Assembly (NCBI RefSeq): GCF_016735695.1
Contig: NZ_JAERQD010000054.1
Coordinates: forward strand, 1 to 36,826
DNA length: 36,826 nt
From: Microvirga zambiensis WSM3693
Lineage (GTDB): Bacteria > Pseudomonadota > Alphaproteobacteria > Rhizobiales > Beijerinckiaceae
Direction: 5' to 3'
The notes beneath the pieces are model-generated. The model had not been told where the DNA came from. It saw nothing but the letters and a program-made list of their open reading frames with translations, and ran no database searches. Position numbers and translations under genes: made by a program. Of this stretch, positions 25,508 to 32,866 are shown in pieces (the first letter of the stretch is position 1; each line of letters begins with the position of its first letter).

Positions 25508-26077
25508 ATGGCTGAAATGGTGGTCGTCGGGTTCGACAACCCGACCGAGGCAGACCGCGTCCTGACAGAACTGACGCGCCTGCAAAAGGAATACCTGATC
25601 GATCTCGAGGATGCCGTCGTTGCCATCCGCAGCCAGGATGGCACGGTTCGCATCAAGCAGAGCGTCAACCTCGTGAGCCTCGGTGCCACCACGGGCGGCC
25701 TGCGTGGCGCCCTATGGGGCAGTCTCATCGGTCTGCTGTTCCTCAACCCGCTCGCTGGCTTTGCCATCGGCGGTGCCGTGGGGGCAGGCTCGGGTGCCCT
25801 GACCGGGAACATGATCGACTATGGCATCAACGACGACTTCATCAAGTCAATCGGCGATACGCTCAAGCCCGACACATCGGCCCTGTTCCTGCTCGTCCGC
25901 AAGTCGCAGCCCGAAAAGGTTCTCGCCGAGCTCAAGGGGTTCAAGGGGCACGTGATCCGTTCCTCGCTGTCCCCGGAGCAGGAGGCGAAGCTCCAGGCTG
26001 CCCTGTCGCAGGCTCACCCGCCGAGCCCAGTCGAGGGCATGGAAGCCGCGGGCGAGATGGCTGCCCGGCCGACATGA
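25508..26077 (+). CDS. DUF1269-family membrane protein
   Basis: A 189-aa protein of the DUF1269 family. It begins MAEMVVVGFDNPTEADRVL, a small alpha/beta region (1-60), then has a Gly/Ala-rich membrane hairpin at about 62-100 (GGLRGALWGSLIGLLFLNPL and GFAIGGAVGAGSGALTG), then a second soluble region with ALFLLVRKS. The function is unknown; the family is often found with stress genes and may bind or sense something at the membrane. GAGGAG lies about 9 bases upstream. The tail after residue 160 is low-complexity. It may share a transcript with the next two small genes. Confidence 0.88.
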   Translation: MAEMVVVGFDNPTEADRVLTELTRLQKEYLIDLEDAVVAIRSQDGTVRIKQSVNLVSLGATTGGLRGALWGSLIGLLFLNPLAGFAIGGAVGAGSGALTGNMIDYGINDDFIKSIGDTLKPDTSALFLLVRKSQPEKVLAELKGFKGHVIRSSLSPEQEAKLQAALSQAHPPSPVEGMEAAGEMAARPT

Positions 26078-26108
26078 TGACCCGCGCCATTCGGCAAAGG
26101 AGATCAAC

Positions 26109-26390
26109 ATGATCACACGACGGATCCTCCTCAACTGGCTGGTCGGTGCGGCGGTGGCCATCCCGATGGGCACAGTCGCATCGACTGAAGCAGACGCCCA
26201 GCCCCGTCCCGAACGTCGTCCGCCGCCGCCCAGCCGTCCGGGAGGACCACCCCCGCCTCGACGGCGGGAGCGGCGGCCACGATCCCGTCCCGGTTTCGTC
26301 TGGGTGCCAGGCCGCTGGATCTGGAGCAGGCGCCGCGGGCGCTGGGTCTGGGAGTCTGGCCATTGGGTTCGCCGCAGAGGCCGGCGATAA
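26109..26390 (+). CDS. Small secreted Pro/Arg/Trp-rich protein
   Basis: A 93-aa exported protein of unknown role. Residues 1-31 form a signal peptide (MITRRILLNWLVGAAVAIP, ending ADAQ). Then follows a Pro/Arg-rich linker (PERRPPPPSRPGGPPPPRRR) and a C-terminal pair of Trp repeats, WVPGRWIW and WVWESGHWVRR, which resemble the YXWGXW-type repeats of small envelope proteins. The strong basic charge suggests binding to the cell envelope or nucleic acid. AAAGGAG precedes the ATG by 6 bases. It follows the DUF1269 gene by 31 bases. Confidence 0.75.
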   Translation: MITRRILLNWLVGAAVAIPMGTVASTEADAQPRPERRPPPPSRPGGPPPPRRRERRPRSRPGFVWVPGRWIWSRRRGRWVWESGHWVRRRGRR

Positions 26391-26570
26391 GCGGTTGGAC
26401 GCCGCCGGCACCGTCTCATGATCGCAACAGGGAGATGAGGCATGGAACTGCTGAACCCGGTACCTCCTTCATTTCCAGGGGCTGGCGCTGCTCATGATCC
26501 TGCCCTCTGGCGGGGTGCGGAACTACAGGCCGGGAGAAATCCCCGACCCTGAACGATGATGGAGGCTCGC

Positions 26571-26687
26571 ATGCGCACCAGATGGACCGTCTCTGCGCAT
26601 CTGTTGTTCGGCCTACGCGGGATCCTTCTCATTGTAGCCGTCCTGATAGTCGTGCTCGCGATCAAAGCATCCTTCGCGCTTGTGTAG
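26571..26687 (+). CDS. 38-aa single-span membrane peptide
   Basis: The frame reads MRTRWTVSAHLLFGLRG, then a hydrophobic span ILLIVAVLIVVLAIKA and a short tail SFALV. GGAGG lies 5 bases before the ATG; an in-frame ATG at 26556 would add five residues. It has the look of a small inner-membrane protein with a positive N-terminus inside. I know no family. An upstream frame at 26442 (MELLNPVPPSF) looks like a frameshifted small gene and is not called. Confidence 0.45.
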   Translation: MRTRWTVSAHLLFGLRGILLIVAVLIVVLAIKASFALV

Positions 26688-26946
26688 ACGCTGATCTCGA
26701 TTTGGACAGGCCTGATCCGGACGGCGATCCGCATACTTCTATCTCGCTTCTGGCCTGCGGCCTCAGGGAGGCGGTCTAGGGCCGACGCCCCCATCCTCGT
26801 GATAGTGGCCTTCCGGCCGTTCAGCCTCTGGAGGGGAATACGGTCCGAGTGGAGGCACTGAAAACCGTCGGGACACCACGTTTGGCGTCCTTGTCATGGA
26901 CATGCACGAAAGGTCCAGGCCATCCGAACTCACAGGAGGTGAACCC

Positions 26947-27801
26947 ATGCATATACTCGCGGCAACGGACTTCTCGACCCGCTCGCAACGCGCCTTGCGG
27001 CGCGCCGGCCTGCTGGCGCGGGACAGTAGCGCCGAACTCACCCTCATGCACGTCGTGGACGATGACCGGCCGCCGGACCTAGTCGCGTTCGAACGGCGCG
27101 AGGCCGAGCGGATTCTGGGCGAGCAGATCGGCGCGATGGCCGAATTGCGCGGGCTCCCGTCGCGCGCCCTCGTTGTTGAGGGCGATCCGTTCGACGGGAT
27201 CCTGCGTGCCGCTGCGTCGACAGGGGCAGACCTCGTCGTCATGGGAAGCCACCGCAAGCAGTTCCTGCGCGATATCTTTGTAGGGACGACCATTGAGCGC
27301 GTGATCCGCATGGGTCCGTTCCCGGTCCTGATGGTGAACAGGGAGGTGGATCAGCCCTACCAGACAGCCGTAGCTGCCGTTGACATGTCCGAACCATCCG
27401 CGAATGCCGTCAGAACCGGCATGGCTTTGGGATTGCCCGCAGGTGCCGGGCTTACGATCGTTCATGCTTTTGAGCCGCTAGCAAAAGGGAAGTTGGTCTA
27501 TGCCGGCCTCAGCCAGGACACCATTGACGGGTACGTGACCGACGAGCGTGTACGGGCTACCACCGAACTGACTGCGTTCCTGGACGCGAATGAGCTCGAC
27601 GAATACGAACGGTCGATGCGCATCGAGGAGGGTGCCCCGGGCGCGGTGATTTCCACGGCCGTGGAGCAACTGAAGCCCGATGTCCTGATCCTGGGGACGC
27701 ACGGCCGCTCGGGCATCGCCAAGGCGCTCCTGGGCAGCGTGGCAGAGGAGGTCTTGCGGTCCCTCGACCTCGACATCCTCGCTGTTCCGCCCCTTCGATA
27801 A
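26947..27801 (+). CDS. Tandem universal stress protein
   Basis: A 284-aa protein with two Usp domains. Domain 1 (1-138) starts MHILAATDFSTRSQ and contains VVMGSHRKQFLRDIFVGTT, in which the second Gly of the ATP motif is replaced by Arg. Domain 2 (about 145-284) starts AVAAVDMSEPSANA and ends with GTHGRSGIAKALLGSVAEEV, a full G-2x-G-9x-G-S ATP-binding motif. So domain 2 probably binds ATP and domain 1 may not. AGGAGGTG lies about 6 bases before the ATG, a near-ideal RBS and the reason for choosing 26947 over 26896. It is the last of the stress genes before the second recombinase repeat. Confidence 0.93.
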   Translation: MHILAATDFSTRSQRALRRAGLLARDSSAELTLMHVVDDDRPPDLVAFERREAERILGEQIGAMAELRGLPSRALVVEGDPFDGILRAAASTGADLVVMGSHRKQFLRDIFVGTTIERVIRMGPFPVLMVNREVDQPYQTAVAAVDMSEPSANAVRTGMALGLPAGAGLTIVHAFEPLAKGKLVYAGLSQDTIDGYVTDERVRATTELTAFLDANELDEYERSMRIEEGAPGAVISTAVEQLKPDVLILGTHGRSGIAKALLGSVAEEVLRSLDLDILAVPPLR

Positions 27802-28112
27802 GGTTCAAGGATGCCCGAGATTCTCCATAGTTTGATCGACCGTCATTGAGGCGCCAGCAGGGTTGGCAAGAACACCTCCAAGGCCGCGGGAAACCGAGCG
27901 ACATCGGTCTGCGTCAACTGCTGTGAGCGTCCGCCGTAGGCGGCAGGATAGTCACATCGGTCAGCGACAGTGTCGAACCTCATTGGCGACCATCCTTTGT
28001 GACCCGCTGTCTCTGTCAATTCAACGACCGGTTTTGGCACGCGCCGGTCGTTTGCCTTGTGGCGGCTTAAGCCTCAGGTCCGGAACTTGCTCTCTATCGG
28101 GCAGTAGGCTCT

Positions 28113-28138
28113 GAGGCGGCTCGTCTGGGAGCCGCCTC
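28113..28138 (-). terminator. Terminator of recombinase copy 2
   Basis: GAGGCGGCTC pairs with GAGCCGCCTC across GTCTGG, six bases after the recombinase stop. The stem is identical to that of copy 1. Confidence 0.75.
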
Positions 28139-28144
28139 AGGCGG

Positions 28145-28777
28145 TCAAATCTCAACCTGCTCCGCGATCAGAAGTGCATCGTCGACGTCAATGCCCAGAT
28201 AGCGCACGGTACTCTCGATCTTGGTGTGACCCAGCAGAAGCTGAACGGCTCGGCGATTGCCGGTCCTGCGATAGATCATCGACGCTTTGGTGCGCCGCAG
28301 GGAATGGGTGCCGTAGGCGAGGGGGTCGAGCCCGATCGCGCGAAGCCACGATCCCAGCAGGCGGGCGTACTGGCGCGTCGTCATGGGCCTCGCTCGATTG
28401 ATCCGGCTTGGAAACAGCGGCTCACCCTTGTGCAGATCCTTCTTCTCTAGCCAGCGCCCTACCGCCTCTCGGGTCTGCTCAGTAATCTCGAACTGGACAG
28501 GGCGACCAGTCTTCCGCTGCATCACGGTCGCCCGGGATCGTATCCGCCCAGAGAGTGCCACATCGTCGACCCGGAGCGCGACCAGATCGCAGGCGCGCAG
28601 CTTGCTGTCGAGCGCCAGATTGAACAGAGCCAGATCGCGAATGCGATGAGCAACCTGGAGCCTGACCCGAATGGACCAGATTTCTTTGGCCTTCAGAGGC
28701 GGTTTGGGTCCGATCAGCTTGCCCTGGTTCCATTGTGTAGTAGTTAGGCAGGGATGGTCGGCGATCCTGTCTTGCAT
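28145..28777 (-). CDS. Solitary tyrosine recombinase (catalytic domain only), copy 2
   Basis: A 210-aa protein, 91% identical to the copy at 11601 (19 differences in 210). R61, K89, H158, R161, H184 and Y193 are all conserved, so it should be catalytically competent. Differences cluster at the N-terminus (residues 4-18), which may affect DNA recognition. The start at 28777 has AGGAGC 8 bases upstream, as in copy 1. No frame is broken. The pair could recombine their own sites or offer homology for recombination; neither can be told from the sequence. Confidence 0.9.
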   Translation of the reverse strand: MQDRIADHPCLTTTQWNQGKLIGPKPPLKAKEIWSIRVRLQVAHRIRDLALFNLALDSKLRACDLVALRVDDVALSGRIRSRATVMQRKTGRPVQFEITEQTREAVGRWLEKKDLHKGEPLFPSRINRARPMTTRQYARLLGSWLRAIGLDPLAYGTHSLRRTKASMIYRRTGNRRAVQLLLGHTKIESTVRYLGIDVDDALLIAEQVEI

Positions 28778-28924
28778 TGCAGTGCTCCTGAAGCGAAGCC
28801 CCCGCAATGAACCTCGGCCGTTCCGCCGACAAAACCCAGACTGATCATTTCTCCTAAAGTCTTCGTCAGCTTCCCAAGGTAAGCCCGACGTCCCATTCTT
28901 TGCATCAACCTCCTGCTCGTGACC

Positions 28925-29071
28925 GAGCCTATGTGAAAACCCAAATCGGGTTTACCGCGGCGAACTATTCGTACTATTTTATCCCGCTTCAACGTGATTT
29001 TTGCGGTCTAACGAGGGTCGCGAGACATAAAGTGCGCTAAGTGAGACCCGTCAGCGTTTTCACACAGGCTC
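28925..29071. mobile_element. Diverged MITE relative, 147 bp
   Basis: The ends are GAGCCTATGTGAAAAC and, at the right, the reverse complement of GAGCCTGTGTGAAAAC (15 of 16 match). GACC flanks both sides (28921-28924, 29072-29075). Its right arm shares CGAGACATAAAGT and CAGCGTTTTCACACAG with the reverse complement of the left arm of the 149-bp MITE, so it is a diverged member in inverted orientation. It abuts MITE copy 2, separated only by GACC. Confidence 0.75.
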
Positions 29072-29075
29072 GACC

Positions 29076-29224
29076 GAGGCTGTGTGAAAACGCTGATGAG
29101 CCACTCCATGAAGAAACTTTATGTCTCGTAAGGTTTGCTAGGCCGGGGAATCCTCGGTGCAGACGCCAGAACTTGTACAAATATTTTGCCCTGATCGGTC
29201 TGGTTCGCGTTTTCACACAGGCTG
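29076..29224. mobile_element. 149-bp MITE, copy 2
   Basis: Identical base for base to 12385-12533. On the left it has GACC (29072-29075); on the right GGTC follows rather than GACC, so the flanking repeat is lost here, perhaps through rearrangement. It has no coding capacity. Confidence 0.85.
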
Positions 29225-29426
29225 GGTCCATCTTGGACATTCCTGGATCTGTTCTCCGATTCGGTCCTACATTCCATAACCCCGCTCAGCGGAACAAGTT
29301 ACATTGCCAAGCAGGAGATGTAGCCGGGGCCAACGGATAATAAACCCGCAAAACTCGTGGTCGTGATAAAACGGGTGTGTGTCTGTTTCGACTTTGCTGC
29401 CTCGGCATCCTGGAAGGACCCTCACC

Positions 29427-30620
29427 ATGTCTGAAGACCCAGGTAACGGCGTTGATCGACGGGACTTCATGATCTCAGCCATCGCCTCGGCCGCCCTCGC
29501 CACCAAGGCGAGTGCTGCCAACGCTCAGGGCACGATGCCCTCGTCTGCAAGCACGCTTCCGGCAATGCCCCAGGGAACGGCCTACACCGGCGACGTGATC
29601 GACGGGAAGAAAGTCGTCAGCGCGCTCGACGTTAACGACCTGGAACCCGGGCAGAAGCACCTCTTGTATTTCCAGGGTGTTGAGATGCCGACCGGACAGC
29701 ATTGGTATGTGTCTGTGACGGTCGCAAAGGGAGCAAAGCCGGGCAAGCGCGCCGTCCTGGTCAGCGGTGTGCATGGCGACGAAATGAGTTCTGTGCATAC
29801 GGTCCAGACTGTGATGAACCAGCTCGAACCGGCGACGATGTCGGGCACGGTGATGGCGGTGACGGACGTGTCCCGCCCAGCCATGGAAAGCATGCAGCGC
29901 AGATGGCCCAATGCGGGCAGGGGCATGGATCTGATCGATATGAATCGGGAGTGGCCCGGGAACGAGAACGGCGCTACCGCGCCCAGCCGACACGCCGGGC
30001 TCCTGTTCAACCGACTCTTCCGGCCGAACGCCGACGTTGCAATTGACTTTCATACCGGGACAACTGGATTCGAAGTCACGGCATTCAATATCGCCGGCAT
30101 GGATGTGCCCGAGGTCAAGGCCATGGTGGAGCTTTACCCCGTTGGCCAAATCTTCGACAATCATGTGTATCCCGGTGTTCTGCATAACGCGTTTATGGAC
30201 GTGGGCATCCCGTCCTTTACACCAGAGATCGGAGCCGCGCGCGTCCTTGATCTCACGATGAGTTCCCTGTTCGTGGAAGGCACGATGAACGTCCTTAAGC
30301 ATCTTGGCATCCTTGCCGGGCCAATGGGGCGTACGGGCAAGGACGTGAATGTTTTTGTCGGCAACAGTGCGTTCCCGATCCTCGCCACCGCGGGCGGGGT
30401 CGTCGAGCATCTGGTCAAGCTCAACGACAAGGTCGTGGCCGGACAGAAGGTGGCCATCCAGCGCAATAGCTTCGGCGAAGTGGTTGCGGAGTATACAAGC
30501 GGCGTGGCCGGAGAGATAACAGGGCAGCGCAGCGATGCAATGTCAGAGCCTGGCAACCCCTTGGTATTCATCCTTTTCAACAAGGCGACGCCGGGGAGTG
30601 CCGAGGTTTATCCCGAATAG
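29427..30620 (+). CDS. Tat-exported succinylglutamate desuccinylase/aspartoacylase-like protein
   Basis: A 397-aa zinc-dependent amidohydrolase of the M14-related AstE/AspA family. A twin-arginine signal is present at 10-34 (DRRDFMISAIASAALATKAS, cut near ANA-QG), so it is folded before export to the periplasm, unusual for this family. The zinc ligands are H116 and E119 (GVHGDEM) and H209 (IDFHTG). DMNREWPG (171-178) is the substrate-binding motif, with Trp where Phe is usual. The C-terminal part has a beta-barrel-like region. The substrate is unknown; an N-acyl amino acid or amide is likely. AAGGA lies 9 bases before the chosen ATG. It starts 200 bases after the MITE pair and stands alone. 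Confidence 0.85.
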   Translation: MSEDPGNGVDRRDFMISAIASAALATKASAANAQGTMPSSASTLPAMPQGTAYTGDVIDGKKVVSALDVNDLEPGQKHLLYFQGVEMPTGQHWYVSVTVAKGAKPGKRAVLVSGVHGDEMSSVHTVQTVMNQLEPATMSGTVMAVTDVSRPAMESMQRRWPNAGRGMDLIDMNREWPGNENGATAPSRHAGLLFNRLFRPNADVAIDFHTGTTGFEVTAFNIAGMDVPEVKAMVELYPVGQIFDNHVYPGVLHNAFMDVGIPSFTPEIGAARVLDLTMSSLFVEGTMNVLKHLGILAGPMGRTGKDVNVFVGNSAFPILATAGGVVEHLVKLNDKVVAGQKVAIQRNSFGEVVAEYTSGVAGEITGQRSDAMSEPGNPLVFILFNKATPGSAEVYPE

Positions 30621-31074
30621 TTCACACGCGCGAGCAAACCATCTTCTTTTCCGAGTGACCTCATCACCCCTGTTGGGACTGGAAGGAAATCTATTTCGCC
30701 TCGCGCGGCACTGGCGGGAGGCGTTTTTACTGAATAGGCGTGACAGAATGCTAGATCGGCCACGAATACGCCGTGGACGTTTCAAAACACGTTCCATGAA
30801 TGGGCTTCCGCGAAATTGACCATGAACCCAAAATCCCGGAAGGTCTGTTCATGGCACCACGCGGAAGCAGATCGAATATCCGCACTCGCGCGGTGAGCGG
30901 ACCTTCATACGGTGAACCTCAAAGACCGTCCCTGACCTCCAGGTCACTATCTCGATGCTTGGACGGAGAGGAGCGTAATGCGACTACCGCCGAGATCCCG
31001 TGTCACAGGTTTGGCAGGGCAACAATTAAACCCATTGGGCGTTGATAGCCGCTAGTGTGAGCGTAGGTCATCCA
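30621..31074. other. Intergenic stretch, possible structured leader
   Basis: I see no gene. On the plus strand ATCTCG near 30951 could pair with CGAGAT near 30992, framing GGACGGAGAGGAGCGTAATG, which might be a folded 5' leader of the transporter gene. I cannot match it to any known metal riboswitch, so it is only a note. Confidence 0.25.
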
Positions 31075-32385
31075 ATGGCGCAGTATGTGGACGACGATCC
31101 CGAGCGGTTCGCTCCGAGTCCGGTCGTCGGTCCGAGCAAGCCGCGCCTCCTGCAAGTGCTGGGGCCGGGACTGATCACTGGCGCCTCCGACGACGACCCG
31201 AGCGGGATCGCGACCTACAGCCAGGCAGGCGCCCAGTTCGGCTATGCCCTGACCTGGACGCTCCTGCTCACTTATCCGTTGATGGCTGCGGTCCAGATGA
31301 TCAGTGCGCGGGTCGGCCGCACGACCGGGCGCGGCCTCGCCGGCAACCTGCGCCAGCACTATCCGGATTGGCTGCTTCAGAGCATCGTCCTGCTGCTCCT
31401 GATCGCCAACATCATCAACATCGGGGCCGATCTCGGCGCGATGGCCGATGCGACCCAGCTCGTCATCGGAGGGCCGCAGTTCGCCTACGTGCTGCTGTTT
31501 GCGGCTATCGCCATCGCTATGCAGGTCCTGCTCCAATACACACGCTATGTCGCGGTCTTGAAGTGGCTGGCCCTGGTCCTGCTCGCCTATGTGGCCACTC
31601 TGTTCATGGTCAAGGTGTCCTGGGGTGCGGCGCTGACCCGTCTCGTGGTGCCGGCCATCACCTGGAACAAGGATTATCTGACCACTATCGTGGCGGTCTT
31701 CGGCACGACGATCAGTCCCTACCTGTTCTTCTGGCAGGCAAGCCAGGAGGCGGAGGACGTGCGCGAGATCCCCCGCCGCAGGCCCCTGACTCGGGCCCCG
31801 GACCAAGGTCCGTTTGCCCTTAAACGGATCGAGCTGGATACGCTGGCAGGAATGGGGATCTCAAACCTGATCGCACTGGCGATCATGATCACCACGGCAG
31901 CCACCCTGAACGTCAAGGGCGTCACGGACATTGCGACCTCGGCCGAGGCCGCGGAAGCCTTGCGCCCCATAGCCGGACCACTCGCGGAGATCGTCTTCGC
32001 GTTCGGCATCGTCGGGACCGGGATCATGGCAGTGCCGGTGCTGGCCGGGTCGTCCGCCTATGCCATCGGCGAGGCACGCAAATGGCCGGTCGGGCTGGCT
32101 CGCCAGCCCTCGGAGGCCAAGGCGTTCTACGCCACCGTGGTGATCGCGACGCTGCTGGGCATGGCCCTCGACTTCACGCCGCTCGACCCGATCAAGGCGC
32201 TCTTCTGGAGCGCGGTGATCAATGGCGTCGTGGCCGTGCCGGTGATGGCGATCATGATGCTGCTGTCAGCCAAGGAGCAGGTGATGGGCCAATTCACGGT
32301 CAGCGGCTGGCTCAAGGGCCTGGGATGGCTCGCGACCGCAGTGATGGCGCTCGCCGCGGCCGCCATGCTCGCGACCATGCTTTAG
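31075..32385 (+). CDS. Nramp-related divalent metal transporter, non-canonical
   Basis: A 436-aa membrane protein with about 11 helices and the overall Nramp layout. TM1 reads LITGASDDDPSGIATYSQAG: the metal-binding DPGN of classical Nramps is DPSG here. TM6 reads GTTISPYLFFWQASQEAEDV: the MPH metal motif is absent. It thus belongs to the Nramp-related group whose ion choice differs from Mn2+/Fe2+ (members of one such group carry Mg2+). I start at 31075, where the conserved body begins shortly after; the frame also opens with TTG at 31042. No strong Shine-Dalgarno is seen. No partner gene is adjacent. Confidence 0.85.
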   Translation: MAQYVDDDPERFAPSPVVGPSKPRLLQVLGPGLITGASDDDPSGIATYSQAGAQFGYALTWTLLLTYPLMAAVQMISARVGRTTGRGLAGNLRQHYPDWLLQSIVLLLLIANIINIGADLGAMADATQLVIGGPQFAYVLLFAAIAIAMQVLLQYTRYVAVLKWLALVLLAYVATLFMVKVSWGAALTRLVVPAITWNKDYLTTIVAVFGTTISPYLFFWQASQEAEDVREIPRRRPLTRAPDQGPFALKRIELDTLAGMGISNLIALAIMITTAATLNVKGVTDIATSAEAAEALRPIAGPLAEIVFAFGIVGTGIMAVPVLAGSSAYAIGEARKWPVGLARQPSEAKAFYATVVIATLLGMALDFTPLDPIKALFWSAVINGVVAVPVMAIMMLLSAKEQVMGQFTVSGWLKGLGWLATAVMALAAAAMLATML

Positions 32386-32866
32386 ACATTGGGACAGAAG
32401 TATTCCTGAATATGTCGATGAAACCGGCAGTCGCGTCAGACTGAATGGTCACGAGTCGGTTCGGAGACCCTGAGGATCAGTTTCCGGCCATTTTGAACTG
32501 CAACCTCATCCAGCTCCGCAAGGCGTCCTCTCGCGATCACGGCTTGCCCTGAACCGACGCCGCCTGCGGTGGCAGGATTGCGCATTTCGTCAGGTACAGC
32601 GTGCCGGGGCTGCCGAAGTCCGGACTGTAGGCTGAACCGCACCAATGCCCGCCGGCGGTTTCGCCCGAGTCGCCTGGCAATCCGCGAGATGGCTCGGTGA
32701 CGTGGCTTCCATCGCGGGCCTGGACCGTCTTGCCGCCTTTACGGCAGGCCGCAGTGTCCCTATCTCCCGGTTCCTTCCTACGAAGTCATCCCAAACGCCA
32801 TGACTGGCCTTGCGAGGGGCAGGCCATGACCCGTTGTCATGAGGCGCACCAACGAGACCGAACGCG
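32386..32866. other. Intergenic stretch, no supported gene
   Basis: Between the transporter and the hybrid kinase I see no clear gene. A minus-strand frame ending at 32436 (VQNGRKLILRVSEPTRDHSV) looks slightly protein-like but has no ribosome-binding site. The promoter of the kinase must lie in the last 150 bases; no clear boxes were found. Confidence 0.4.

Larger units (their letters stand above)
28027..29224 (-). mobile_element. Recombinase-MITE unit, copy 2 (direct repeat)
   Basis: A second copy of the unit at 11483-12533 in the same orientation: end repeat GACCGG (28027-28032) with CCGGTC (28045-28050), TTAAGCCTCAGGTCCGGA near 28068, terminator, recombinase gene, shared upstream region up to CTCCTGCTCGTGACC (28910-28924), then two small elements in tandem instead of one. 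It closes the 15.5-kb urease/stress segment on its right side. The stretch from 27802 to 28026 holds nothing that I recognise. Confidence 0.65.

Noticed and set aside
28035..28056. TGGCACG followed by TTTGC, like a sigma-54 promoter
   Set aside because: The distance between the GG and GC elements is too long for the strict GG-N10-GC spacing.
30940..31010. Possible metal riboswitch before the Nramp-like gene
   Set aside because: I could match it neither to the Mn2+ (yybP-ykoY) core nor to Mg2+ leader elements; only a weak pairing remains.
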